A stretch of 64,000 nucleotides of DNA from Stigmatella aurantiaca DW4/3-1 (GTDB lineage Bacteria > Myxococcota > Myxococcia > Myxococcales > Myxococcaceae): contig NC_014623.1 in the NCBI RefSeq assembly GCF_000165485.1, positions 8,388,893 through 8,452,892 on the forward strand, written 5' to 3'. Every line of letters starts with the position of its first letter. The stretch's first letter is position 1. The notes under the pieces are model-generated. The model was not told the DNA's origin, made no database searches, and saw nothing but the letters and a program-made list of their open reading frames with translations. Positions 16,707-25,716 of the stretch are shown piece after piece. The position numbers were made by a program, and so were the translations under genes.

Positions 16707-18602
16707 TCACATCCGGACCATGACCTCTTCGGCCACGGGCCAGCCCGGGTCCGGCGTCAGCGCCAACGTGTTGCGCACCCGGGCCACCAGTTCGTCCTGA
16801 CGGTAGGGCCGGGCACACAACACCGTGCCCTCCTGCGCCCAGGTGGGCAGCCTCGCGCCCGCCAGCAGAATGGGCACCGGCCGGGCCCGGGGCAGCGTGG
16901 CGAAGGTCTCCAGGAAGACCCCCACCTCCTTCTGGGAGGCGCTCGCGGACAGGAGGATGAGGTCCACGGGCAAGTGGGCCTCCTGACGCAGGGCCTCGTT
17001 CCCATCCCGCACGGTGAGCACCTCGAAGCCCTCGGCCCGCAGCACGCGCGCGGCCTCGTCCTCCTGGAGGCGGTCCTCGTCCAGGAGCAGGACGCGCCGG
17101 GGCAGCCGCCCCACCTCGCGTGCGCTCATCCGCGGCAGGCTCACCGAGAAGGTAGAGCCCTGACCCTCGGCGCTCGACAGGGTGAGGTTGCCGCCGTGCA
17201 TCTTGCAAATGGAGTGGCTGATGAAGAGCCCCAGCCCCAGCCCACCGAAGTTGCGGTGGGAGACGTTGCGCGCCCGGTAGAAGCGCTGAAACACCTGCGC
17301 TTGGTCCGCCCCGGGAATGCCAATGCCGTGGTCCTTCACGTGGATGCGGGCCTCGTCGCCCCCCTCCTCCACCTCCACGGTGATGGGCGCGCCCGCGGGG
17401 CTGTACTTGTGCGCGTTTTCCAGCAAGTTCACGAGCACTTGCTCCAGCCGGTCCCGATCTCCCTGCACCCACACGCGGGAGCGGGACACGCTCACCGAGA
17501 AGGGGCGTTCGAAGGCATGGCGGAAGTGGTCTACCACCTCCGCCACGAGCTGGCCCAGTTCCAGCGGCGCGGCGTGCATCGCCAGCTTGCCCAGTTCCAG
17601 CCGCGAGGCGTCCAGCAGGTCATCCACCAGCCCCGCCAGCCGGTCCACCTGCCGCTTGGACTTGAGCACGCTGGCGAGCTCCACCGGCTGCCCGGTGGCG
17701 ATGCGCCGCTCCATCGTATAGAGGCTGAGCTTGAGCGGGGTGAGCGGCGTCTTCAACTCGTGCGAGGCGATGGACATGAACTCCTCGCGCACCCGCAGCG
17801 CCGCCTGGGCCTCGCGCAGCAGCCGCGCGTTCTCCACCGCCACCGCGAGCTGCCCGGCCGCCGCCATCCACAGGTCCAGCTCCCTCACGGAGAAGGACGC
17901 ACCCTGCTCCTTATAAAGGAGGAGCAGCCCCACCGTGCGCTTGGGCGCGCACAACGGCACGGCGGCGAAGATGGAGCCCATGCTGTCGCCATACCCGCGC
18001 TGGACGCCAATCTGGGCCCGCCGCGTGGCGAGCGCGTGCTGGAAGGGGTCCGCCGCCGGATCAAACGTGTCCTCGGGAGAGTCCCGGTCCGCCAGGTCCG
18101 ACACGGCGGCCCGGCGCAGCGCACCCTGTGTTCCTTCCTCGCACAGGAACACCTCCGCGCGCCGCACCTGGGCGCAGCGCACCAGGGCCAGCACGGCGGC
18201 CGAGCACACGCTGTCCACATCCAGCGTCTCCCCCACGGCGCGCGCCACCTGCTGCACCACCTGGGAGAAGGCCTCCTCGTCATCCATCCCGGAGGGATCA
18301 AAGATGAGCCAGGCGCCAGGCGGCTCCGCCTCGCCCGCGGGCTGCACCTGGACCCGCACCTGCCGCATCGCGCTGGTGATGAGGTGCCCCGCGTACGACC
18401 GGCCCGTCCGGACGGCCCGAGCCAGGGCATCCCGGCTCCGGCTGTACTCGAGCCCTTCGAGCAGGCCCCGGCCCACCGTCAGGGACAGCCCCACTTTCCG
18501 GGCGAAGTCCGCTTCCAGCCACTGGACCTGCAACTCAGGACCCACGCGGAGCATGGCCTGAGGCAGCAGATGGAGAACGTTCTCAAAGTCTGAAGGGACC
18601 AT
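16707..18602 (-). CDS. GAF-domain histidine kinase with degenerate receiver
   Basis: 631-residue cytosolic sensor kinase. Order: an N-terminal PAS-like segment, a GAF domain (about residues 115-285), the HisKA dimer helix with phospho-accepting His in SHELKTPLTPL, an HATPase domain with ENAHKYS (N box), DHGIGIP (G1) and GGLGLGLFIS (G2), then a receiver-like domain. The receiver keeps the acidic pocket (LLDED) but has Ser where the phosphorylated Asp should be (DLILLSAS), and the conserved Lys appears to be Arg. It cannot be a normal phosphoacceptor. Start at MVPSDFENVL because upstream sequence lacks coding character. Confidence 0.88.
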   Translation of the reverse strand: MVPSDFENVLHLLPQAMLRVGPELQVQWLEADFARKVGLSLTVGRGLLEGLEYSRSRDALARAVRTGRSYAGHLITSAMRQVRVQVQPAGEAEPPGAWLIFDPSGMDDEEAFSQVVQQVARAVGETLDVDSVCSAAVLALVRCAQVRRAEVFLCEEGTQGALRRAAVSDLADRDSPEDTFDPAADPFQHALATRRAQIGVQRGYGDSMGSIFAAVPLCAPKRTVGLLLLYKEQGASFSVRELDLWMAAAGQLAVAVENARLLREAQAALRVREEFMSIASHELKTPLTPLKLSLYTMERRIATGQPVELASVLKSKRQVDRLAGLVDDLLDASRLELGKLAMHAAPLELGQLVAEVVDHFRHAFERPFSVSVSRSRVWVQGDRDRLEQVLVNLLENAHKYSPAGAPITVEVEEGGDEARIHVKDHGIGIPGADQAQVFQRFYRARNVSHRNFGGLGLGLFISHSICKMHGGNLTLSSAEGQGSTFSVSLPRMSAREVGRLPRRVLLLDEDRLQEDEAARVLRAEGFEVLTVRDGNEALRQEAHLPVDLILLSASASQKEVGVFLETFATLPRARPVPILLAGARLPTWAQEGTVLCARPYRQDELVARVRNTLALTPDPGWPVAEEVMVRM

Positions 18603-18813
18603 GGGTGGGGTTCTTCGAAATAGGGGCCCCCTGCCCCTGGTGACAACCGCCCGCCAGGCTTTTCCCACTAGTCCGTCGTCCTCCCCGTTGGTGGGACAAC
18701 ACTGACCCAGGCCGTTCTCTCCACCGGCTGACACCTTCCCCTCCCCACGGGCAGGGAAGCATTCACCCGGGAACGCTTACGGCGGCACCTTCGTGTGGTA
18801 GAGGACACGCGCC

Positions 18814-19176
18814 ATGCCTTCCGAGCCCTCCAAGGATCTGCAGACCTTCCCCAACCCGGCGTCCGAGCGCGACTATGAGATCGCCTTCGACGTTCCGGAG
18901 TTCACCTGCCTGTGCCCGATGACTGGGCAGCCGGACTTCGCGCACTTCAAGATCCGCTATGTGCCGGACGAACTGTGCGTGGAGCTCAAGAGCCTCAAGT
19001 TCTACATGTGGTCCTACCGCAACGAGGGCGCCTTCCACGAGAAGGTGACCAACACCATCGCGGACGACATCATCCGGGCCATCAAGCCCCGCAAGCTCAC
19101 CGTGGTGGGTGACTTCTTCGTGCGCGGCGGCATCGGCACCGTCGTCACCGTGACGCACGAGAAGAAGAAGGGCTAA
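18814..19176 (+). CDS. queF: NADPH-dependent preQ0 reductase QueF (type I)
   Basis: 120-residue QueF, the compact unimodular type. It reduces 7-cyano-7-deazaguanine (preQ0) to preQ1 in queuosine synthesis. The catalytic Cys is in [13 protein letters not shown] and the Asp follows in PDFAHF; the substrate-binding Glu is in YRNEGAFHE. It stands alone with no other queuosine gene beside it. Its substrate preQ0 is also the precursor inserted into DNA by DpdA-type enzymes, one of which is encoded 7 kb downstream. Confidence 0.96.
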   Translation: MPSEPSKDLQTFPNPASERDYEIAFDVPEFTCLCPMTGQPDFAHFKIRYVPDELCVELKSLKFYMWSYRNEGAFHEKVTNTIADDIIRAIKPRKLTVVGDFFVRGGIGTVVTVTHEKKKG

Positions 19177-19225
19177 GCTCCCGGATGTTAAGCACCTTCT
19201 GGTGAGGGGCGTTCAAGCGACCCTG

Positions 19226-20470
19226 TCAGCAGATAGAAGAGCCGCCTCGCACGCCAGCAGCACCCGTTTCACCCTGCTCCTCTTCAGGCACTCGATGGCC
19301 GGTCACGGCCCCCGCTTGCCCAACCGTGCACGCTCCACCTTGTTCACCCTCCGCCGTTCCATCCAGCAGGAGGTGTCCGCCCTCTCTGTCCAGGCCCGAG
19401 CCAACCGGAGCTTGGGACGGTCGCTCCTGGTGGCCAGGCGGAACCCTTCGCGACGCTTCCTGGCCATGAGGCACTTCCGCGCCGGGCGTCCCGTCTCCCA
19501 GAGAGGTGTGGGAGTCAGAGGAGGGAGCCTCGGGTGGGGGGCCCCCCGTGGGCGGCCGTTGGCTCAAACCTGTAGGGCAAGCAGACTGGATGGGACGATT
19601 CGCCTCCGACAGCCTCTCCGTGGCGTCCTCAGGCTCTGAGGTGGGGTGAGAGGGGGCTGTGTCTGCGCAGAGTGGGGGCTGTGACGACCCCTTTGGCTCC
19701 TGCGGGGAGGCTGTGTCTGCGCAGAGTGGGGGCAGTAACGACCCTCTATTAGGCTCCTGCGGGGGTGGGAGGCCTGCGAGCAGGTGCGCATCGCTCGCCT
19801 GGAGCAAGGCGGGCAGTTCCTGGCGCAGGGGCTGCGCATCCTTGGCTGCCAGGGCGTGCAGCGCACAGAGTGCCCACTGCCGAGTGGCCTGCGCATTCAG
19901 GTGCGGCCTCAGCCGCCGGGCCATTCCTCGGTACGAGCGCTCCAGCGACTGCAGCAGCAGTGCCTGTCCGGGACGCTCCACCGCGCGGGCTGCTTGCCTC
20001 AGCAACGCGAACTCTAGCTCCGCCCACCTGCCGGGGTTTTCGCCCCAGCGGGCCTCCTCCGCCAACTCGAAGCACAGGCCTCCTAGCGTGTCCAAGTCCC
20101 TGGCAGAGGCCTGCTGACAACACGCCGCCAGCAGTTCCACAGCCGTCTCTCGCTTGAGGGCCAGAAAGCCTTCCAGCAGCTTGCGTCTCTCCGGTTGAGC
20201 GGCGCCCGGGCCCTCCAGCACCACTCCCAGGTTCTCCAGGGTCACCGCCCCCTCCAAGGGGAGGGCTCGGCTGCGGCGGCCCGGGTGCTGCTCAATCAAT
20301 GCTCTGGCGGCCAGTCGCTTCAGTGCTTCACGGACGGTGCTGCGTGAGAGGCCGTAGTGCTTGGCCAGCGAGTTTTCCGAGGGAAGAAAGCCGTCCTGGG
20401 GCAGCAGGCCTTGCGAAATCATCCGCTCCAGGTCCTGCTCCACTCGTCCGACGAGCCCCGACCATTCCAT
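19226..20470 (-). CDS. GntR/FadR-like regulator with aberrant tail
   Basis: Transcription regulator. An N-terminal winged helix of the GntR type is seen in LPSENSLAKHYGLSRSTVREALKRLAAR, followed by an all-helical FadR/FCD-like ligand domain to about residue 250. Start at MEWSGLV, preceded by AAGGAGGGGGG. From about residue 255 to the stop at 414 the protein turns into Pro/Ser/Gly-rich, low-complexity sequence that includes a tandem repeat. This last third does not look like a natural domain and may be read-through into a decayed gene. No obvious target operon is adjacent. Confidence 0.75.
   Translation of the reverse strand: MEWSGLVGRVEQDLERMISQGLLPQDGFLPSENSLAKHYGLSRSTVREALKRLAARALIEQHPGRRSRALPLEGAVTLENLGVVLEGPGAAQPERRKLLEGFLALKRETAVELLAACCQQASARDLDTLGGLCFELAEEARWGENPGRWAELEFALLRQAARAVERPGQALLLQSLERSYRGMARRLRPHLNAQATRQWALCALHALAAKDAQPLRQELPALLQASDAHLLAGLPPPQEPNRGSLLPPLCADTASPQEPKGSSQPPLCADTAPSHPTSEPEDATERLSEANRPIQSACPTGLSQRPPTGGPPPEAPSSDSHTSLGDGTPGAEVPHGQEASRRVPPGHQERPSQAPVGSGLDREGGHLLLDGTAEGEQGGACTVGQAGAVTGHRVPEEEQGETGAAGVRGGSSIC
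19655..19765. repeat. Two-copy tandem repeat of about 54-57 bp in the regulator tail
   Basis: Units start at 19655 and 19709, both opening GGCTGTGTCTGCGCAGAGTG and both ending in GGCTCCTGCGGG. The second is about 3 bp longer. Encoded on the minus strand as PPLCADTA with flanking residues, so the repeat stays in frame. Confidence 0.85.
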
Positions 20471-20560
20471 GTCCCGCCCCCCTCCTTGTTTCAGGCAGGG
20501 CCATCTCACCACCTAGGGCTGACAGAGTGGGAAGGGGGTTCATCCTCGATGCCCGAGCGC

Positions 20561-21475
20561 TTAGAGCCCTCCGCGCAGCTCCATTTGCATCCGGAAGGCG
20601 CCCTCCTGCTCCCGCAGGAGTGCCACCAGCCGACCGAGGTGGAAGCCGCGCACGGGGGCCTCGGGATCCGGAAAGCCCGGGGGCAGACGCCAGTCCGGAG
20701 GCAGCAGCCGCCCCAGGGCAATGGGCCGCTCCCGCCGCAGCTCGCCCACCTCCGCGTCCGAGAGCTCCCGGAGGGCACTCCAGGGCAGTACCTGGCGCCC
20801 GTGCAGTCCCATGCGCCGCCCAGGCCCCGGGTCCTCCCAGGGGCCGATGGCCGTGCGGTGCAGCCGGGCCAGGTGAGCCCCACATCCAAGGATCCTCCCC
20901 AGCTCTCGGGCCAGGGAGCGCACATAGAATCCCCCCCGGCACACCAGCTCCAGCTGGCTGGAGCGCGGCAGTTCGTGGGAGCGCCAACGCGCCTCGTGCA
21001 GGTAGACGCGCGAGGGCGGCAACACCACCTCCTCGCCCCGGTGGGCCTTGCGGTAGGCGGGCTCTCCGCCGAGCTTCTTCGCGCTGGTGGCTGGCGGCAC
21101 CTGATCCTGCCAGCCCCGGAAGCCCGCGAGCGCCGCCTCCAGCGCCCCGGGCGTCAGGGCCGAGGGATCTCCCGCGTGCACCACCCGGCCCAACAAGTCC
21201 CCGGTGTCCGTCTCCGTGCCCCAGATGACCTGCGCCACATAGTGCTTCGGCACGGCGTGCAGCAGGTCCATGAGCCGCGTGGCCTGGCCCACCAGCAGCA
21301 GCAGCAACCCTTCGGCGAACGGATCCAGCGTCCCGCCATGGCACACGGGCACCCGCTTGCCCGGGCGCGCGGCCTCGAGCTCGGCCATCGCGGCGCGCAC
21401 CGAGGAGAAGCTCGTCTCCCCCAGCGGCTTGTGGACGAGGTGAATGCCGGGGGCCAGCGGAGGGGCGTCCCTCAA
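20561..21475 (-). CDS. truB: tRNA pseudouridine-55 synthase TruB
   Basis: 304-residue TruB, which makes pseudouridine at position 55 of the tRNA T loop. The catalytic Asp lies in GGTLDPFAEGLL. Other family segments are KHYVAQVIWGTETDTGD and RGGFYVRSLARELG. The start is taken as TTG at 21475 because it overlaps the kinase stop (TTGA) and gives the family's usual N-terminus (PGIHLVHKPLGETSF). Longer readings would run into the kinase gene. Coupling of truB to a kinase gene, and not to infB/rbfA, is unusual. Confidence 0.93.
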   Translation of the reverse strand: MRDAPPLAPGIHLVHKPLGETSFSSVRAAMAELEAARPGKRVPVCHGGTLDPFAEGLLLLLVGQATRLMDLLHAVPKHYVAQVIWGTETDTGDLLGRVVHAGDPSALTPGALEAALAGFRGWQDQVPPATSAKKLGGEPAYRKAHRGEEVVLPPSRVYLHEARWRSHELPRSSQLELVCRGGFYVRSLARELGRILGCGAHLARLHRTAIGPWEDPGPGRRMGLHGRQVLPWSALRELSDAEVGELRRERPIALGRLLPPDWRLPPGFPDPEAPVRGFHLGRLVALLREQEGAFRMQMELRGGL

Positions 21476-22596
21476 CGCTTCATCTTCTTCTCGACGGGAG
21501 GAGCCCACTGGTCCTGGGTAAGGTAAATGCCCGTGCCCGTGGCGGTGGCCAGGGCGAGCAGCGCCGCCACGACCCACTTGAGCTTCCCGCCCGCCGGGCG
21601 CTTGCGGCGGCCCGCGGCGTAGGAGTCCAACACCCCCAGTTCCGCCTGCGTCAGGTGCGCCAGCGCCTCCGACTCCGTGAGCTTCTCCCGGTGGCGCAGG
21701 AAGGCCACCAGCAGGGCTGGGTGAGACACTTCGATCTCCCGGGCGAGGAACAGGTCCAGCTCGCGCCGCATCGCCGCCGCGTCCGGGTAGCGGTTCTCCG
21801 GCTTCACCTCCAGGGCGCGCCGGACGATGTTCACCAGGGGCTTGGGCACCTCGGGGGCCACCTTGTGCAGCGGCTTGTACAGACCATCGCGGATCTTCGC
21901 GAAGACCTCGCCCGCGGTCCGCCCCTGGAAGGGCCTCGTGCCGGTCAGGGTCTCGTAGAGCAACACGCCGAGCGAGAAGATGTCGGTCCGGGGATCCAGC
22001 TTCGCCCCGGTCACCTGCTCCGGAGACATGTACGCCGGGGTGCCCACCGCCACGCCTTGCTGGGTGAGCGCCACCAGGTCCACGTCCTTGGCGATGCCAA
22101 AATCCATCAGCTTCACCTCACCGGCCTTGGTGAGCATGACGTTCGCGGGCTTGAGGTCGCGGTGGATGATGTGGCGGAAGTGCGCATGGTCCAGCGCGCT
22201 GGCGATGCGCGCGCAGATGACGGCGGCCACATCGGCGGGCAGCGGCCCCTCCTTGATGAGCTCCTGAAGGGTGGGCCCATCCACGAACTCCAGCACCATG
22301 AAGAGGCTGTCGTTCTTCTCCACCATGTCATACAGGGTGACGATGTTCTGGTGGCGGAAGGCGGCCAGGGCGAGCGCCTCGCGGTGGAAGCGCGAGAGCG
22401 ACTCCTTGTCCCGCTGGCCCTCGGGCAGCAGTTCCTTGATGGCGGCCTCGCGCTGAATGGTCTCGTGCAGGCCCCGGTACACCTGGGCCATGCCTCCGCG
22501 GCCCAGCTCTCCGAGCACGCGATAGGGGCCGATCTTCCGGTGACGAATGGGGTTCTTGTCCGACTTGTCCTTCTGAAGGTCAGCCACGGTCCACAC
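21472..22596 (-). CDS. Ser/Thr protein kinase with C-terminal membrane anchor
   Basis: 374-residue Hanks kinase with all core motifs: GRGGMAQVY glycine loop, [31 protein letters not shown]. One transmembrane helix near the end ([20 protein letters not shown]) is followed by only about 15 residues, so there is no sizeable external sensor. The start is a GTG at 22596; another GTG 9 bp downstream is equally possible. Its stop overlaps the truB start, so the two are translated together. Confidence 0.92.
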   Translation of the reverse strand: MWTVADLQKDKSDKNPIRHRKIGPYRVLGELGRGGMAQVYRGLHETIQREAAIKELLPEGQRDKESLSRFHREALALAAFRHQNIVTLYDMVEKNDSLFMVLEFVDGPTLQELIKEGPLPADVAAVICARIASALDHAHFRHIIHRDLKPANVMLTKAGEVKLMDFGIAKDVDLVALTQQGVAVGTPAYMSPEQVTGAKLDPRTDIFSLGVLLYETLTGTRPFQGRTAGEVFAKIRDGLYKPLHKVAPEVPKPLVNIVRRALEVKPENRYPDAAAMRRELDLFLAREIEVSHPALLVAFLRHREKLTESEALAHLTQAELGVLDSYAAGRRKRPAGGKLKWVVAALLALATATGTGIYLTQDQWAPPVEKKMKR

Positions 22597-22791
22597 GGTA
22601 GCGGCTTGTGCCCAGACCGTCGACAGGTCTCGCGGGTCCTCCTTGCCTGCTCACGGTCGAAGCAGGCTCAACCGGTTTCTCCGGGACACCGGGTGAGCCC
22701 CCCCCTGGTGGACACGGCCCAGGCCCGGAGACGTAAAATCCTCCCACTGGAGCGCACCGCGGAACACCCTGCGCTCACTGGATGTGCCCCC

Positions 22792-24273
22792 ATGACCCCT
22801 CCGTCCGATGTTCGCCTCTCCGTGGGCCTCCGCCTCCTGCTCCACAGCGGCTCGGTGCTCGTGGGGCTCTTCACGTTCGTCTACGCCCGGCTCGTGTGCA
22901 CTTTCATCTGCGGCCTGCCCACGCCCGTGCTGGCCCGCACCGTCGCGATCCTGACGGTGTTGCACATCTCGCTCCGAGAGCTGCTGCTTCAGCGCGTCCC
23001 CTTGTCCGGAAAGAGCGCCTCCCCGGCCCGGCGCGCCTGGCTGCTGTCGGTCCTCTCCTGGGGGGTGACGGGGCTGGCCGCCAGCCTCCTCCACAAGGCG
23101 CAATACCCCGCGTTCCCCCTGTTCAGCCACGTGAAGTTCGCCATGGGCTACGGGCTGCTGGGCGGAGCACTCCTGGGCCAGGTGGAGTACCTCCTCTTCG
23201 AGCGTGCGTTGCCCCCCGCCCCGTCCGTCTCGCGCGCCGAGCAGCTTCGCGAGCGGCTCGGACGGCGGCTGATCGAGGGCTACGTCATCTTCACCACCGT
23301 GCCCGCGGCGGTCCTGCTGCTCACGCTGCTGCGCTTCATCTGGGAGCTCCATGGGGAGTCGCACTACGTGGTGGAAGCGGCCATGATGTCCCTGGGCTTC
23401 ACGGGCATCGCACTCGGGGCCGCGGTCGCCTACGGCCGGAGCGTGCGCCGGGACACCGAGCGGCTGCTCGAGGCAGTGCGCCGCGTGGGCAGCGGAGACT
23501 TCCAGCCGGGCGCCTCCACGAGCCGGCCGGACGAGCTGTTCCTCGTGGCCGAGGGCATCAACGAGATGGCGGGCGGACTCCAGTTGCGCGAGCGCATCCG
23601 CGAGGCCTTTGGCCGCTTCGTCTCGCCCCAGGTGGCCTCCGAGTTCATCGAGAAGTACGCGCGCCACGGAAAAACGGCGGTGATGGGCGGAGAGCGCAAG
23701 GACGTGGTGGTTCTCTTCAGCGACCTGCGCGACTTCACGCACCTGTCGGAATCGCTGGCGCCCGAGGTGCTCATCGAGGTGCTCAACGGCTACTTCCAGG
23801 AGATGGTGGGCGCCATCCAGCAGCACGGGGGCATGGTGGACAAGTTCATCGGCGACGCGGTGCTGGCCGTGTTCGGGCTGACCGAAGGGGAGGCGAACCC
23901 CGCCCGCGCGGCGGTGGCCGCGGGCCTGGAGATGCAGCGGCGCCTGGAGGCCTACAACGCGCGGCTGGCCGAGAGGGGCATCCAGCTCCGCTCGGGCGTG
24001 GGCATCCACGCGGGGGAGGCCGTCGCCGGCTACCTGGGGAGCACGGACCGGATGGAGTTCACGGTCATTGGCCACACGGTCAACGTGGCCTCCCGCATCG
24101 AGGGCCAGGCCCGCGAGCCCCGCCCTCCCCTGCTCTTCAGCGAGGAGGTGGCCCGCCGCTTCGGGGACGCCTTCGGCGTGAAGGACGTCGGCAGCGTGCC
24201 GCTCAAAGGCGTGGCCCACGAGGTCCGCCTGCTCACGGTGACGGGCGAGGGGGGCTCGATCCAGGCGGCCTGA
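22792..24273 (+). CDS. Membrane-bound class III adenylate/guanylate cyclase
   Basis: 493-residue cyclase. The N-terminal half has about six hydrophobic helices, then a HAMP-like linker (around RRVGSGDFQPGAS). The C-terminal catalytic domain has metal Asp residues in VVLFSDLRDF and DKFIGDAVLAVFG. The Lys in DKF with the Thr in EFTVIGHTVN is the Lys/Thr pair common in bacterial adenylate cyclases, and Asn and Arg of VNVASRIE are present. It should make cAMP in response to a membrane or hydrophobic signal. Divergent from the kinase-truB pair. Confidence 0.93.
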   Translation: MTPPSDVRLSVGLRLLLHSGSVLVGLFTFVYARLVCTFICGLPTPVLARTVAILTVLHISLRELLLQRVPLSGKSASPARRAWLLSVLSWGVTGLAASLLHKAQYPAFPLFSHVKFAMGYGLLGGALLGQVEYLLFERALPPAPSVSRAEQLRERLGRRLIEGYVIFTTVPAAVLLLTLLRFIWELHGESHYVVEAAMMSLGFTGIALGAAVAYGRSVRRDTERLLEAVRRVGSGDFQPGASTSRPDELFLVAEGINEMAGGLQLRERIREAFGRFVSPQVASEFIEKYARHGKTAVMGGERKDVVVLFSDLRDFTHLSESLAPEVLIEVLNGYFQEMVGAIQQHGGMVDKFIGDAVLAVFGLTEGEANPARAAVAAGLEMQRRLEAYNARLAERGIQLRSGVGIHAGEAVAGYLGSTDRMEFTVIGHTVNVASRIEGQAREPRPPLLFSEEVARRFGDAFGVKDVGSVPLKGVAHEVRLLTVTGEGGSIQAA

Positions 24274-24282
24274 GCAGCCCCC

Positions 24283-24753
24283 TCACTTCGCCGCGTCGTC
24301 CATGGCCCGCTGGAGCGTGGCGCCCAGCGAGTTCACCTCCCGCTGGTGCATCTCGAGGATCTCGGACACGACCGTGCAGGGACCTTGCCAGGAGTCTCCG
24401 TGGCGGTTCTCGCCCCGGATCTCGCAGCACTGGGCGTCCATGCTGACGGTGATGGTGTTGCCAGCAGAAGCCATGGGCGCCACGGTGGTGGTGAAGCGGC
24501 GCATCAGGGAGCCCTCCTTTTGGGTGGGCGTGTAGCAAACGCCCGTGGACTCCCAGCGCGTGTGGAGAATGCCCAGTTCCGGCTCGACGCTCTCGGGCGG
24601 ATGGCCCGCGGAGATCAGGGCCCGTACGAGCGTATCGATGGGCGACTCGGGCCCCTGGGGAGCCTTGAACGTGTAGGGCCGCTGGGGCTGCGTGCAGCCC
24701 ACCAGGGACAGGGCCAGGACAACACCGAGACGAACGGGGGAAGCGAATGACAC
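24283..24753 (-). CDS. Predicted lipoprotein, unknown function
   Basis: 156-residue lipoprotein starting at GTG 24753 behind GGAGAGG, with lipobox SLVGC. The mature part has paired cysteines (CYTPTQ and QCCEIRG) and no domain that I recognise. It faces the cyclase gene with only 9 bp between the stop codons. Confidence 0.75.
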   Translation of the reverse strand: MSFASPVRLGVVLALSLVGCTQPQRPYTFKAPQGPESPIDTLVRALISAGHPPESVEPELGILHTRWESTGVCYTPTQKEGSLMRRFTTTVAPMASAGNTITVSMDAQCCEIRGENRHGDSWQGPCTVVSEILEMHQREVNSLGATLQRAMDDAAK

Positions 24754-24800
24754 GGAACCTCTCCAAGCCGGGAAGGAAGACTCCGTGTTACCACAACGCC

Positions 24801-25427
24801 ATGTACACCCCTCCCCACTACAAAGAAGAGCGCCCCGAGGTGCTTCAAGCCTTGATCCACCAGCACAGCTTTGGGCTGTTGATCAGCTCGGGGCCCCACG
24901 GGGTGGAGGCCACCCACGTGCCCTTCCTCCTGGAGGTGGAAGGACCCGGGCCGGGACGGCTCCTGGCGCACCTGTCCCGGGCCAACCCCCAGTGGCGGCA
25001 CCTGGAGGAAGCGGGCGAGGTGCTGGCCATCTTCTCCGGGCCCCACGCCTACATCTCCGCGTCCTGGTACACGGAACGCACGGACGTGCCCACGTGGAAC
25101 TATGTGGCGGTCCATGCCTCCGGGCGCGCCCGCGTGATGGAGGGGGACCGGTTGCGCAGCCTGCTCGATCGGATGTCGCGGCGTTACGAACAGACCAGCG
25201 CCGCGCCCTGGTCCCTCGAGGACGTGCCCGAAGCCTCTCTCCAGGCGATGACCAAGGGAATCGTGGGCATCGAAATCGACATCACCCGGCTGCAAGGCAC
25301 CCAGAAGCTGAGCCAGAACCGCTCGGCGGAGGATCAGCAACGCGTCATTCACGAATTGAAGGCGCGAGGCAGCCAGGACGACCTCGCGCTCGCGGCCCTC
25401 ATGGAGCACCCTTCAAGGCCGCGCTGA
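24801..25427 (+). CDS. FMN-binding PaiB-like protein
   Basis: 208-residue protein of the PaiB/FMN-binding split-barrel family. Diagnostic segments are MYTPPHYKEERPEVL at the start, ATHVPFLLE, HLSRANPQW, FSGPHAYISASWY and PTWNYVAVHASG. PaiB was described as a transcriptional regulator in Bacillus, but the fold is a flavin-dependent oxidoreductase type, so the biochemical role is open. The start at MYTPP is the one conserved in the family. Confidence 0.92.
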   Translation: MYTPPHYKEERPEVLQALIHQHSFGLLISSGPHGVEATHVPFLLEVEGPGPGRLLAHLSRANPQWRHLEEAGEVLAIFSGPHAYISASWYTERTDVPTWNYVAVHASGRARVMEGDRLRSLLDRMSRRYEQTSAAPWSLEDVPEASLQAMTKGIVGIEIDITRLQGTQKLSQNRSAEDQQRVIHELKARGSQDDLALAALMEHPSRPR

Positions 25428-25549
25428 AGCCACGCCCAACCTGAGAAGTAGCGAAAAGCCCTCGATCCGTCAACCATCCTCCCCGGACACCGGGCCATGC
25501 GCGGGGCGTGGCACGCGAGTCCCCCCTTGATTGACGGAGCGCCCGGCAT

Positions 25550-25583
25550 ACCTTGTCACCCGGTGAAACCCTATCGACAAGGT
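25550..25583. promoter_or_regulatory. Inverted repeat upstream of the deazaguanine cassette
   Basis: ACCTTGTC (25550-25557) and GACAAGGT (25576-25583), a perfect 8-bp inverted repeat with an 18-bp spacer, 134 bp before the first cassette gene. It could be an operator or a hairpin ending upstream transcription. The rest of 25428-25716 shows no gene. Confidence 0.4.
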
Positions 25584-25716
25584 TGGGTCATACATGCTCT
25601 ACCTCACAGGTCACCCCACGGCCCCATCCCAAGCGAGGACTCTCCCCGTTGAAGGCCCCCCGCGGACTCCCTGACCTCATCACGAGCAGATGCCTCGTGA
25701 GGGCTCTGCGCCCCCT

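Noticed and set aside
25428-25716. A further small gene before the DNA-modification cassette
   Set aside because: Short frames there lack starts with ribosome binding sites and any recognisable motif.
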